Both the position numbers and the translations under genes were made by a program. Shown in pieces: positions 48,115 to 58,659 of a stretch of DNA of 64,000 bases. The notes beneath the pieces were generated by a model. It was not told where the DNA came from. It made no database searches and saw only the letters and a list, made by a program, of their open reading frames with translations. The stretch is from Litsea cubeba (Eukaryota > Streptophyta > Magnoliopsida > Laurales > Lauraceae), in the NCBI GenBank assembly GCA_012931725.1, contig CM022945.1:151221480-151285479 (forward strand). Reading direction: 5' to 3'. The number at the start of each line of letters is the position of its first letter. The stretch's first letter is position 1.

Positions 48115-48937
48115 TGAGACTAAGCATTCTCACGTGCCGCCCACGTGGCACCAGATTCACCCCGGCTACCAGGACAGGGGCTCCGGCCGAAGTCAAGCAG
48201 GTCCGGACTGCTAGCGCCGAGCTCGGCTACTCCATGTGCCCACCTCGGTAGAAAGCTCCAACTCGGCCGAAGGAACCAGGACGAAAGCCGAAGCAGGAAA
48301 GAGCCTCCACTCGCGCCCCTCATCCCCCACGTCATCAGGCACGTGGAGGAATAGGGGCGCGAGCTAGTGAGACAGATGCGACATCCAGCCGTCCACAATC
48401 TTCGCCAGATCACTGACAGGGCGGCATCCAGCGGCTGAAGCCAAATCAGGGCAAGGCCCGAGGGCGGATCCGATGGTACCCCTACCGCCAAAGGCGTCCA
48501 ACACGATCTGGCCCAACATGAGCACATTTAATGCGATGTGGGCTGATCCGACTGGCATTAAATGCAAGGTGGGCTGGAATGGACCGCATTTATTACCTTG
48601 TGGGCTGATCATGACTTCCCAGTCGAATCATGGGACCCACACCAAGATATCGTCCAAAGATACGACCCAAGCCTCTATAAATAGAGCTTCATGCCACATG
48701 CAAGGTACGCACAATCTAACCAAAAGAGCCGTTACTCTGCCTCTCTTCTTCCTCTCCTTCCATTGTTCCAGTTCATTCACTGACTTTGGCATCGGAGAGC
48801 CTTGCGCCGCCCAGCCAGGGTCCTCTGACCGTTTGTTCTTCTCTTTCAGGCTTTTGGATGGTACCTAATCTTCATCACTTTGGATAAGTCCTTTAAGGCA
48901 CCCCAATTATTGTGGGTCATTATTTTCTGCACCTACA
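48115..48937 (+). repeat. 5' LTR of element H
   Basis: It runs TGAGACTAAGC to CACCTACA. A TATA box CTATAAATAG lies at 48673-48682. It is G/C-richer than the neighbouring elements. The long frames on both strands are not conserved coding sequence. Confidence 0.82.
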
Positions 48938-48939
48938 AT

Positions 48940-48957
48940 TGGCGCCGTCTGTGGGAA
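48940..48957 (+). promoter_or_regulatory. Primer-binding site of H
   Basis: TGGCGCCGTCTGTGGGAA begins two bases after the LTR. Tat-clade elements use this non-iMet type of site, unlike all other elements in the window. Confidence 0.85.
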
Positions 48958-49008
48958 AGTAATATCCCAACCTTCCCAACCTTCTCAACCTCAATCTTCC
49001 AGAAATCA

Positions 49009-50936
49009 TGCCTCCGAAAGCTAGGAAGGCGGAGAATCCTCGAGAGCAATGCTCGAGCAGCCAGCACCATCGGTGGACGTCCCTCCTCAAGGGCGTTCCC
49101 GAACGGTGCATGGCACATCTACAGGCGAGGGCCGCTTAGGCTCGCAGCTCTACGTCGAGGTCTCCCTCCAAGAGGGACTCGAGGCCTCGCTCTCAGCAGA
49201 CGAAGTCATGCCACCCCCGACGCGACGAGCGTCGGCACGAGCGTCCTCGCAAAGATAAAGCCGTTGCCGTGGAAGAGACGCGTAGCGTTCAACCTCCTGC
49301 CGCTGGAGGAGATGTCGCAGCTCAAAATGCTCTCCTCCAGAAGCAGGAGTGGTTAATCCGCGAGCTCCAGCAGCAACTGAGAGCAGCGCAAACTGCCTCG
49401 TTGAGGCAGGTCTCCGATCCTCAGCGAAAGAAAAGAGACGCCCCGAGCAGGGCAGCCCAGCCTCCTCGTGAGGATCTGAGAGACCATCTGGGCCACAAGT
49501 GAAGCCAGATCCATGATGAAGGCTCAAGCAACAGCCGAAGTCATCATACCCGCGATGGCCGAACCCATAGCCATCACAGCCCGAACCACTCCAAGCGAAA
49601 GCCAAGAGCGCGGACACCGGAGAAGGACGACGAGCAGGAGCGATTCGACAAACGCGTCAGGTTGGCTCTTCAGCACAACCTGGACGTGCGGGACCAGAAG
49701 CAAATCTGTGGCCATACCGATCTGGGGGCCTCACCCTTCACGAGAGACATCGAGCGGACTCCCTTGCCCAAGAAGTTCTTTGTCCCGCGGTTCGTCCCTT
49801 ACGACGGACTGTCCGATCCATCCGCTCATCTCCGTCACTACTCCCAAAAGATGTCCATCTGGGGGAACGAGGGCCACCTCAATTGCAAGATCTTCTCCTC
49901 CAATTTGGGTGACCTCCCTCTGAAGTGGTTCTGCGCCCTCCCAGAGAAGTCGATTTCGAGTTGGAAGGAGCTCCAGCTCTCCTTCTTAAAAAAGTTCCAA
50001 GCTTACAGCGCCGTCCCCAAGACACAGGGGGACCTTCTCGCCCTGAGAATGAAGCAGGGCGAGAGCCTCGCCAAGTTCGTCCGACGATTCTGGGTGGTTT
50101 ATAGCCAGGTCGAGGGCACTAGGGAGGAAATAGCAATCTTCGCCTTCCAACATGCCCTGATCCCCGGCCACGACCTCCGGAAGGACTTGGTCGGAGACAC
50201 CCCAGAATCCATGCCGGCGTTAATGTCCCGGATAAAGCGCTTTGTCGCCCGGGAGGAAGATGAAATCCAGGCCCGGGAAGAGGACGAAAGCCCGGGGCCC
50301 GAGCGGAAGAGCAGCCAGCCTCGGCAGAGAGGCGGGAGGCCCTTTCAGAAGCAGGAGCCCAAGCAGGCCTGGGCCGCTAGTTCGGCGAAGCCTGCGTCGT
50401 CCCGATCTGGGGGCACCTGGAGGCCCAGACCTCCCACCAACGCCGGTCAGAGCGTAAACATCGTCTTCAAGGAGCCGATATACCAGATCCTGAGCAAGAT
50501 AAAGACCAAGCCGTTCTTCAAGTGGCCTCCGCCCTTGAGGAATGAGCCCACCTCCGGCAGCCGAAGCAAGCTCTACTGCTCTTACCACAAAGGTAACGGG
50601 CACAAGACCGAAGACTGCAAGTCTCTGAAGTGGTACCTGGAGAAGCTAGCCGGCGAAGGCCACATTCCAGAGTTCATCAAGGCAGAAGATGCCGGCGGCA
50701 GCGAGGGCCGAGTTCACCAGAGCGCGGCTCGGGATCCAGACAGTGAGGATTCCGAAAAAATCATTAGCGTGATCCACCTGGTGTCCTCAGTTCCCTCTCC
50801 CTCGTCTCGTGGAGGCTCGCGGGCCCGCGCCGAGGCCAGGCGGGCATCGCACGGGAAGGAGGTGATGAAAGCCGAGCTCGGACCGGCATCCAAAAGAGCT
50901 CGCCGCGACCGGACCCGCGATCTCATTTTCAGATAA
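49009..50936 (+). pseudogene. Element H Gag
   Basis: An N-terminal MPPKARKAE start at 49009 is frameshifted. The main frame then carries a coiled stretch (WLIRELQQQLRAAQ near 49360), a TGA at 49500-49502, and a continuous 424-residue frame from about 49662. The latter has no ATG of its own, since it opens with TTG. The capsid region reads SPFTRDIERTPLPKKF, FVPYDGLSDPSAHLRHY, WFCALPEKSISSW. A late zinc-binding motif C-S-Y-H-K-G-N-G-H-K-T-E-D-C lies at about 50575. It runs out of frame just before protease. Confidence 0.85.
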
Positions 50937-50937
50937 A

Positions 50938-51366
50938 GATCTAGAGGGAGTCCAGCTTCCCCACAACGACCCCCTGCTCCTCACAATGAAGCTAAGGGAC
51001 TTTACCGTGAAGAGGATTCTCGTCGACTCCGGCAGCTCTTCCGAGGTCCTCTACTACGAGTGCTTCAAGAAAATGAACCTCTCAGAAGCAGACCTCATGG
51101 AGGTTCGTGCACCCTTGCTAGGGTTGTCCGCCACGCCAGTCTATCCCAAGGGCAAGATCACCCTGGAAACCCGAGTTGGCAGAGCCTCCGTGTTGGCCGA
51201 CTTCCTGGTCGTGGACGCCCCTTCTCCCTACAACGTTATCTTGGGCAGAACGTGGCTCCACAAATTGGAAGCGGTCCCTTCCTCCCTCCACCAGAAGCTG
51301 AAGTTCGTATTCGAGAGCAAGGAGGGCAGGATGGAAGTGGTCACGGTAGAGGGAGACCAGCAGTAA
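50938..51366 (+). pseudogene. Element H protease
   Basis: The frame reads KDLEGVQLPHNDPLLLTMKL, ILVDSGSSSEVLY with the D-S-G active site, then NVILGRTWLH. It is shifted one frame from Gag. It ends at TAA 51364-51366, where the family continues into QARECY-like sequence, so a Gln codon was probably lost. The frame is otherwise the same as the reverse transcriptase frame. Confidence 0.83.
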
Positions 51367-51378
51367 GCTAGGCAGTGC

Positions 51379-53211
51379 ATGCTGGCCGCAGTCCCAGCAG
51401 AGAAAGAGCCAGAGCGCGTCAACCTCGCCGAATTCGAGAAAGGGCTAGATGAAATCGGGCGAGATCCCGAGAAGAAAAGCATCGAGGATCTGGCCGAGGT
51501 CAGGCTAGACTCGGCGGACCCAGACAGATTCTTCCTGATCGGCACTCAGCTGCCAGACGAGGAGAGAGCCGAACTCTCAAGGTTCCTGATGCAGAACGTC
51601 GATGTCTTCGCTTGCAGCCCGAGCGAAATGCCTGGGGTCGACCCCGAGGTCATGTGCCACAAGCTAAATGTGGACCCCAGCCACAAGCCAGTAGTGCAAA
51701 GGGCCCGAAGGACAAGGCTGCAGCAGACAGACGCGGTCGTCGAAGAGGTCGACAAACTGCTGAAGGCAGGAGCCATCTGGGAAGTCCAGTACCCGGTCTG
51801 GCTGGCTAATACGGTGGTGGTTAAAAAGAAAACCGGTAAATGGAGGGTGTGCGTGGACTTCACAGACTTGAACAAGGCCTGCCCTAAAGATAGTTTCCCC
51901 CTTCCGAAGATTGATCAAATGATCGACGCCACCGCTGGCCATGACCGCATGAGCTTCCTCGACGCCTACAGAGGCTACCACCAGATTCCACTACACGAGC
52001 CTGACAAGGAGAAAACGTCATTCATAAACCCCCGCGGCACTTACTGCTACAAGGTAATGCCCTTCGGGCTGAAGAACGCGGGGGGCGACATATCAGCGCC
52101 TCGTGACAAAGATGTTCCAGGCACAGCTCTAACGTGGAGGGGGATAGAGGCCAATCCAGACCAGATCACTGCGATCCAGGGCATTCTGAGCCCCTCTACC
52201 ACGAAAGAAGTCCAGAAGCTCACAGGAATGGCTACGGCACTCAATCGCTTCATTAGCCGGTCATCAGATAAGTGCAGGCCTTTCTTTCAGCTTCTAAAGA
52301 AAAATTTAAAATTCCAGTGGACTCCTGAGTGCGACCAGGCGTTGGCCGCGCTCAAAACCTATTTGATGTCACCACCCTTACTCTCCACCCCAACTCCGGG
52401 GGAGGTTTTGTATTTATACCTTGCGGTCTCGGATCACGCAGTGAGCTCCGTCCTCATCAGGGAGGACGAGGGAATTCAAAAACCAATTTATTACACGAGC
52501 AAGACTCTGCTCGATGCCGAGACCAGGTACCTTCTATTGGAGAAGCTTGCGTTGGCCCTCATTAGTGCCTCCCGCAAGCTCTCCCATTATTTCCAATCCC
52601 ACACCATTGTGGTGATCACGGAGCATCCACTCCGTTCAATATTCAAGAAGGCTGACTTTTCAGGGCGAATATCAAAGTGGGCAGTTGAGCTGGGGCAGTA
52701 TGATATACGGTACCGTCCCCGAACTGCGATCAAAGGCCAGATTCTGGCAGACTTCATCGTTGAGTTCGTCTCGCCCAACTCGGCTCCGACCCAGCTCGGC
52801 ACGGAAATGGGGGGCATAGGGCAGGAGCCAGAAGTGACCGAGGTCGAACAGTCTCCCGCCTCGGCATGGAAGATCTTTGTCGACGGATCGTCCACCTCCA
52901 AGAGAGCTGGCGCCGGCATAGTCCTCCAATCGCCAGAGGGTCTGGTCGTAGAGCAGGCTTTCACCTTGGACTTCAAAGCAACAAATAATGAGGCAGAGTA
53001 TGAAGCACTAATAGCAGGGCTGAACAGCGCCCAAATCCTCGGAGCCCAGCACCTGGTGATCTTCAGCGATTCTCAACTGGTAACTAGCCAGCTCGTTGGA
53101 GACTACCAGGCCAGGGACGACAGGATGGCGGCCTACTTAGCCCTTGCGAAAAAACTGCTGTCTCATTTCCAGAAAGCCGAGGTCAGACGGGTATCCCGAG
53201 ATACCAACACG
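51379..53211 (+). pseudogene. Element H reverse transcriptase (YxDD deleted), RNase H and second RNase H
   Basis: RT motifs are VVVKKKTGKWRVCVDFTDLN, CPKDSFPLPKIDQ, SFLDAYRGYHQI and MPFGLKNAG. After that one extra G shifts the frame, and a deletion of roughly 60 codons removes the Y-x-D-D box. The sequence resumes in frame at RGIEANPDQI. RNase H (LYLAVSDHAVSSVLI, LADFIVEF) and the archaeal-type second RNase H (WKIFVDGSSTSKRAGAGIVL, NNEAEYEALIAGL) follow. The frame ends where E inserted, just before the HADALA motif. Confidence 0.87.
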
Positions 53212-53605
53212 TGTTAGGATTTTGTTTATTGCAATTTGATGGATGCATTAGTATTTTATTCATCTCATGAATTTTCACACATGCATTGATTTAGAAAATC
53301 TTGAAATCTTAATTTACACATGCATTGTTTTAAATCTTGTAAATCCTATGTTTCATGCATGTTTTGGTTTTCATCTTGGATGCATTCAATTTGAAAAAGA
53401 GTTTTATAAATCAAGCAAGCCTATGGTTTTAAAACTTTCTAATCATTTTTGGCTTTTTATGATTCATGATTTTAAAAAATACTTAGATTGATTTAAATCA
53501 TGTTTCAAGCTTGATTTAATGGCCCCAACAAGTCCCACATCAAAAATCTTTGAAAATTGCAAAAGTATGCAAAATGGGAAAAGTGACCCAGGGCCCAGTG
53601 TACTC

Positions 53606-53736
53606 GGTCGACCGGGTACACATCCCGGTCGACCGCGTACACTGCGGGTCGACTGGGCAGAGAGCCGTTTGGCTCTCCAACGGTCATTTTTCTGACCGTT
53701 TGGATGGGGTCGACCGGGCCTGTCATGGGGTCGACC
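53606..53736. repeat. Palindrome module in the E LTR
   Basis: Sites start at 53606, 53627 (21 bp apart), 53647 (20), 53708 (61) and 53729 (21). The second lies in CCGGTCGACCGCGTACACTG. The same set recurs in the 3' LTR near 59054-59184. Confidence 0.93.
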
Positions 53737-54587
53737 GGGGACACGCAGAAACTCTGTTTTCTGTGTATAAAAAGGCTTCATTCCCTTTGAAAAAGAGTTG
53801 AACATTTTAGAACTCTTAAGCCTTCCTTGAGGTGTTTGGAGACAAGAAAAAGGGGATGAACTAAGAGAGATCAAGGGGGTCATTAGTAAAGCTCAAGCTT
53901 GGATCATTAAGTTAAATCATCAAGTAAGCTTTACTTTTATTAATCATATGTTTTATGCTTTGACTAAATTATTGGTAAATGATTTTTAGCATATTAACTA
54001 TGATGTGTTGAATCCACTCTTCTCTTAATCTTTGATTTTAGTTATTGGATTCTTCACCCTTGATTTCAAACCAAGTTTTGTTTTAAACTTTGTCAATCAT
54101 GCTTAGCCAAAATCTTTGATTTCTTTATAGCATGATACATTAACTTGTTTGAAACTCTCTTTGTTGTTTTCAATCTATTTGAACTTTAGTTAAACTAATT
54201 TGTTTTGAAAACAACATTGAATGTGCATCACATGTTTAGACATAATTAATTTCATACAACTTGTGTCATCTTGATTTTCATAAATCATTTACAAGTTAGT
54301 ATTTGTGTACATGTGATTTGCCTAACACTTCAATCAAATCTTTTTATGAGCATTAAACTTTTGAATTGCTTTAAGCATAAAATAGATTGAGCTTAATTTT
54401 AAACTTGATTGAAGTTTTCACACACACACATCATAAGCATTCATCTTTGTAATTCTTAGTGTGTTTGTGTGAGTTGTTATTCACTTTCTTATCCGCCTAT
54501 TTAGAGGCATTTTACTTTGAGCTTAATTGTAATCTCTTAGAGTGTTTTGTGAAAACACTTTCTTTGAGAGAAATCATTTGATTGTAA

Positions 54588-54720
54588 GGTTATTGCTTAG
54601 CCATATAAAAGCATTGTGTAAAGGTTATTGCTTAGCCTATAAAAGCACATTGTAAGGTTATTGCTTAGCCTAGAAAAGCATAGTTGTAGAGGTTATTGCT
54701 TAGCCTTTTAAAAAGCATAA
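54588..54720 (+). repeat. About 35-bp tandem repeat in the E LTR
   Basis: GGTTATTGCTTAGCC starts at 54588, 54623, 54656 and 54691, each followed by TATAAAAGCA or a variant. It lies in the transcribed part of the LTR and recurs at about 60036-60168. Confidence 0.92.
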
Positions 54721-54974
54721 TAGTGGAAATCCGGTGGGGTGTTGGATACACAAGCCGGTAGTGGATGTAGGCATTGAGGCCGAACCACTATAAATCTTGT
54801 GTTGTGGTGATTGCTTTTGTGGTGATTGTTTTGTTTAGCTTCCGCATTATGTATGTTAATCATCACATGTGACTAGTTTGTTTTAAAGAAATTAAAATTG
54901 GTCATAATTAGTCATAAAGTGTAGCTCACCCTATTCACCCCCCCTCTAGGGTTAGGATCCCAAGGACTTTCAAT

Positions 54975-54986
54975 TGGTATCAGAGC
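54975..54986 (+). promoter_or_regulatory. Primer-binding site of E (initiator Met tRNA type)
   Basis: TGGTATCAGAGC lies two bases after the LTR end. A complementary stretch, GCTCTGATACC, occurs at 58139-58149 in the same element. Confidence 0.9.
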
Positions 54987-55070
54987 CTCGTGCTCTATAT
55001 TAGGATCAAGTGTTTGGAACTCTTGATTAGGTGTAAAAACCTAGAGTTAAAACCCTAGTGTTGTGCCTCC

Positions 55071-56519
55071 ATGAAAATCATAAGAATGGATTCCACTAGT
55101 TTAGACTTTGTAGATTCTTTGGTAGATTCTTCTAGACCCCTCCTTCTTCCCACTATTGGAGATTCAAACAATGAATTTAAAGAATCTCAATTTGAATTAA
55201 AAGAGGAAGAAAATGATGAAAATGATAATGACATTGAAAAAGCTTATGAGGATTTGTGCACATTATCCTTAGAGCTTTCTAAGAAGAATAGAAGATTAAA
55301 AGAAGAATCTAAAAGACTAAACCAAGAATTAGACTCTACAAAAGATGAACTTAGAGAAAAAGAAGAATTAATAAATTGTGCAGAATCTAAGTTCATGATC
55401 TCTTTGCATAATCTATCTAATATTAAAGATGATCTAAGAGAATCAAAGATAGATTATGATAATCTTAATAAGGAAAATTCAAAACTAAGAGATCAATTAA
55501 AAAGGCAAGATGAAAACATTAACAACCTAGAATCCAAGTTAACCATTTCTATGGAAAATTTATCTAATGCACAAATTAAGATAAAAACTCTACAACTTGG
55601 ATCTAATGTTATCAATGAAGTTAAATTTGAATTAAAACTTGCCCATGAAGAGCTAAACAAATTTAAGGGAATTGAAAATGAACTTACAAAAGTTAAAAAT
55701 GAAAATTCATCCCTTAAAGAACAAGTCACTCAACTTGAAACCTATAAACAAAAGTATGAGTGCAAGTTTACCCAAAGTGAAGAGAAATTTGAAAGGTTAT
55801 TTAAATTGGGTAAATCTCAAAGAGATAGGGCGGGTCTTGGTTTTGATAGGAATATTACATATGACCCTAATTTCACCAACACTTTTGTGAAAGGTGAGTC
55901 CTCATTCTCTAGTACTCATTCCTCCTTGCCTATGACTAAATGCAATTATTGTGGCATTGAAGGACATTTTAGGTTTGAGTGCAAATTAAGAAGAAGCAAT
56001 GTGTCTAAATCCATATTTGAACCTAAAAAGGTAAAATCAAATACTATGATGATTAAGACACTAAAATCCAAGGAAGACTCCAAAAAGATTAAACAAGTTA
56101 AACCAATTAAAAAGGAGTCTCACAAGATAGATTCTAAAAAGCTTAAACAAGTTAAACCAACTTTAAAAGAGTCTATCAACAAAAAGCTTCTCAACCTACC
56201 TCCCATATCTCAAATGAAAGAACTTTTGAATAAAGTTGCAAAGTTAAATTTAAAATTCAAAAGTCAAATTAAGGGAGGAGTTAAGAAGAAAAGAAAAATG
56301 AATTCATCCCCTAAGAAGAAAACTCACCAACCTCAAAAGACTAATCACCAACCTAAGCCGAATTTAGTTAAATCTAAACATCATGGTGATAAGTCTAAAT
56401 TGAAAATTTATCAAGTCAAATCTCCAATAGTTGGTGAGACTTTTAAGATGGACCTCAAATACCAACCCTCACAAGACCTTAGGTGGATTCCTAAAGTTAT
56501 ATATTTAGTAAAACCTTAA
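55071..56519 (+). CDS. Gag-like protein of E with CCHC knuckle, no pol
   Basis: The intact ORF has 482 residues, from ATG 55071 (a second ATG is at 55086). An acidic N-terminus leads into a long charged coiled coil at about residues 45-255. A conserved RAGLGF stretch follows, then one CCHC knuckle C-N-Y-C-G-I-E-G-H-F-R-F-E-C at 291-304, and a Lys-rich tail. The order corresponds to the C-terminal half of SIRE-type Copia Gag. The UBN2 capsid domain is absent and the frame stops where protease would begin. The tail ends W-I-P-K-V. The ORF is undamaged, so it may still be translated. A role in RNA binding is inference from the knuckle and basic tail. Confidence 0.88.
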   Translation: MKIIRMDSTSLDFVDSLVDSSRPLLLPTIGDSNNEFKESQFELKEEENDENDNDIEKAYEDLCTLSLELSKKNRRLKEESKRLNQELDSTKDELREKEELINCAESKFMISLHNLSNIKDDLRESKIDYDNLNKENSKLRDQLKRQDENINNLESKLTISMENLSNAQIKIKTLQLGSNVINEVKFELKLAHEELNKFKGIENELTKVKNENSSLKEQVTQLETYKQKYECKFTQSEEKFERLFKLGKSQRDRAGLGFDRNITYDPNFTNTFVKGESSFSSTHSSLPMTKCNYCGIEGHFRFECKLRRSNVSKSIFEPKKVKSNTMMIKTLKSKEDSKKIKQVKPIKKESHKIDSKKLKQVKPTLKESINKKLLNLPPISQMKELLNKVAKLNLKFKSQIKGGVKKKRKMNSSPKKKTHQPQKTNHQPKPNLVKSKHHGDKSKLKIYQVKSPIVGETFKMDLKYQPSQDLRWIPKVIYLVKP

Positions 56520-56534
56520 GGCCTTGGACCTCTT

Positions 56535-57893
56535 TGACCAACCTACTCCTTAATAGTTAAATCTTTTTGTTGGTCATGTTGCATTTGCATTTTATGTTCT
56601 TTTATAGTTACATTTCTTTAAATGCAATGCTTGTTTATGATCAATTGATTTTGTTTTCATGCACCATACTAGTTACATATCATGGTTTTCAAAATCTTTT
56701 GATTATAATTTCTCATGTTAGATTTGCTTTTTGCTCTCATATAGTTATATCTTTTGTAATGCATTTCTACATGATCAATTGATTATGATTCCAAAAGCTT
56801 TCATAGCTAGATCTCTCATAATCAATTGATGTTGCAAATTCATTTGTTTGTATGTCATAGTAAGATTATCTTGAAAAACAAATGATTTAAAACAATTTAG
56901 TTTTTCCATAGATTTCTAAGTCATATTTTCATATGGAAAATTATTGTTTTGAAAAACCAACTTGTATGTGTTTCAAATAAGTTATATCTTTTAAAATGCA
57001 AGTTGAAAAAGTGTTATCTTGAAAATCATCCTCTTTATGCTCATTGTTGGATTTTGTGTATTGAAATGATTTGAAGATTGTATGAATTGAAAATGTTTTT
57101 CAAGCTTTGTTAGTTATATTCATTGAAACATTTTCTTTTGAGTATATTTCCTTGTGCTAATAAATATATGTTTTAGAAGGAAATACTTGTTATATGCTAT
57201 TTGCAACTTTGCTCATTTAGTTTCATTCTTGATGTGCAAATATCATATAGTTTCTTGTATGGTTGCATTATTAGTTACATTTGTAGAAACCATACTAGAA
57301 CTCTAAAATCCATCCCTTATACTTACTAGTCATTTTTTTTTTGGATGGTTATGATGTTGATTCATGTATATTTTTCTTATTGATGTCATTCTTATACATG
57401 TTTCAACTTCATAGTAGTGTTTAAACATATGAACCTCTTTGAAATCCATTCCTTGTATTTCATAGATTGTTTGATGGATTTCTTAGTTGTTGAATTCATA
57501 TGATTTGACACTTTTGTAAATTGCATGCTCTACCAAGTTATATATATTTCTAAATGCAATTTTTCTTGTTCATCACTATGCTCATTAGTTATATCATTTA
57601 AAGTGATGAATATCCTTTTATGATGCTTGATTTTGTAATTGTCACATTTTATTAGCATCATAATCTACATGTTTCCTCCTCTCTTGCACTTATAGGTAAA
57701 TCACATGACCACCTTGTTTATGTTTTCATAGTTTTAATATATATTCTTGGTTGGTTAATGGTTGAGGTAGGCTTCATGATTGAACTTCATTTCACTCATC
57801 TTGCACATGATAGTCATATTTTATGATTGGATGAAATGATTTCAAAAATATTCATAGCATATGATTTTCATAGTTATATTGATTGATGCTATG
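56535..57893 (+). repeat. Array of about twenty imperfect hairpins with different stems and a shared loop motif
   Basis: The array starts 15 bp after the Gag stop. Arms (left/right) include 56535-56542/56569-56576, 56774-56788/56816-56830 (15 bp perfect), 56840-56849/56876-56885, 56902-56910/56932-56940, 57089-57103/57123-57135, 57145-57153/57177-57185, 57192-57205/57235-57248, 57356-57370/57393-57407, 57441-57449/57474-57482, 57518-57526/57554-57562, 57569-57577/57602-57610, 57618-57627/57654-57663 (10 bp perfect) and 57853-57860/57886-57893. Stem sequences are unrelated to each other. Loops of 20-36 bases often contain TAGTTATAT, TAGTTACAT or a variant. No ORF covers it. Confidence 0.88.
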
Positions 57894-58659
57894 TTTAGTA
57901 TATCCCAATGACCTTGCCCTTTACTTTGGTAATTTGATCATATTGAACTTTATAGTCAAATATTATTATCAATTGAATCTAAACCTTCACTTGAAGTTAA
58001 CCCTCAATTGGTTAAACCATCTTCTTCTTGTACCTATTAGTTAAATCCTTGTCAAAAGTTTGACAAAAGAAGAGTATGGATTGAGGGGGAGTAAATCTTC
58101 ATAGGAAGTATTAGTTTTGATCAAATTCACCCTTATTAGCTCTGATACCCTTATAAGCTTATCAACCATGCATGATAACCTGTTATATATTACATTTTTA
58201 TTTCCTTTGTTCACAGGTGCTACTAAAAGGTATTTCCTTGTTTCATGTGTGTAGGTTCCCCTGTTCAATTGATACCTTTGCAATTTAATGGCAAAGGGGG
58301 AGAAAGTTCTCAAGCTTAATGGCAAAAAGGGAAGAAAGAATTAAGGGGGAGAAAGTGCTAAAGGTGGAGAGAATGCACATCTTGCCAAAACAAGAGTGCA
58401 TGGTCAAAAGGGAGAAATGAAGAGAAGTAAGCTTGGGAGCTAAAGAAGTTGCTTGGCCAAAGAAAGGAAGATGGAAAGAAAGCTTGAAGAATGATCAAGC
58501 TACAAGCAACATGGAGAATGAAGAAAAAGCTAGAGCCCAAGCTAAATGAAGAAGCATCCAAAGAAGATTTCAAGCCTAGTCCAGCTAAGGAGGAGCTGAA
58601 GACTTAGTGTGAAGATTAAGTGTGAGAAAGGTTTGCCATCAAATTGCAAAGGGGGAGAT
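57894..58659 (+). other. 3' noncoding region of E with reiterated polypurine tracts
   Basis: AGGGGGAG-type tracts occur near 58083, 58295, 58343 and 58649; the last one primes at the LTR edge. An 18-bp dyad (TTGTCAAA/TTTGACAA) lies near 58049-58066. A PBS-complementary stretch is at 58139-58149. The segment 58360-58630 is purine-rich and has no credible ORF. Confidence 0.75.

Larger units (their letters stand above)
53212..54972 (+). repeat. 5' LTR of element E
   Basis: The palindromes GGTCGACC lie at 53606, 53627, 53647 (last base changed), 53708 and 53729. TATAAAAAGG lies at 53766, thirty bases after the last one. A 35-bp tandem repeat (GGTTATTGCTTAGCC) lies at 54588-54720. Two short hairpins lie between the palindromes (GAGAGCC/GGCTCTC near 53657-53678, AACGGTCA/TGACCGTT near 53679-53702). 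Confidence 0.93.

Noticed and set aside
48120..49356. Several frames of 60-158 residues in the H LTR and leader
   Set aside because: The area is G/C-rich with few stops on both strands. The frames overlap one another and have no recognisable domain, apart from the MPPKARK Gag start at 49009.
53267..53883. Small ORFs in the E LTR (and copies at 58715-59331)
   Set aside because: They are identical in both LTRs because the LTRs are identical. They overlap the promoter and palindromes and show no domain.
16777..54986. tRNA genes at the TGGTATCAGAGC sites
   Set aside because: Only the complement of the tRNA 3' end is present, directly beside LTR ends; these are primer-binding sites.
56535..57893. 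Hairpin array as CRISPR or ordinary satellite
   Set aside because: Stem sequences differ from unit to unit and there is no repeated unit with unique spacers; the context is a plant retroelement.
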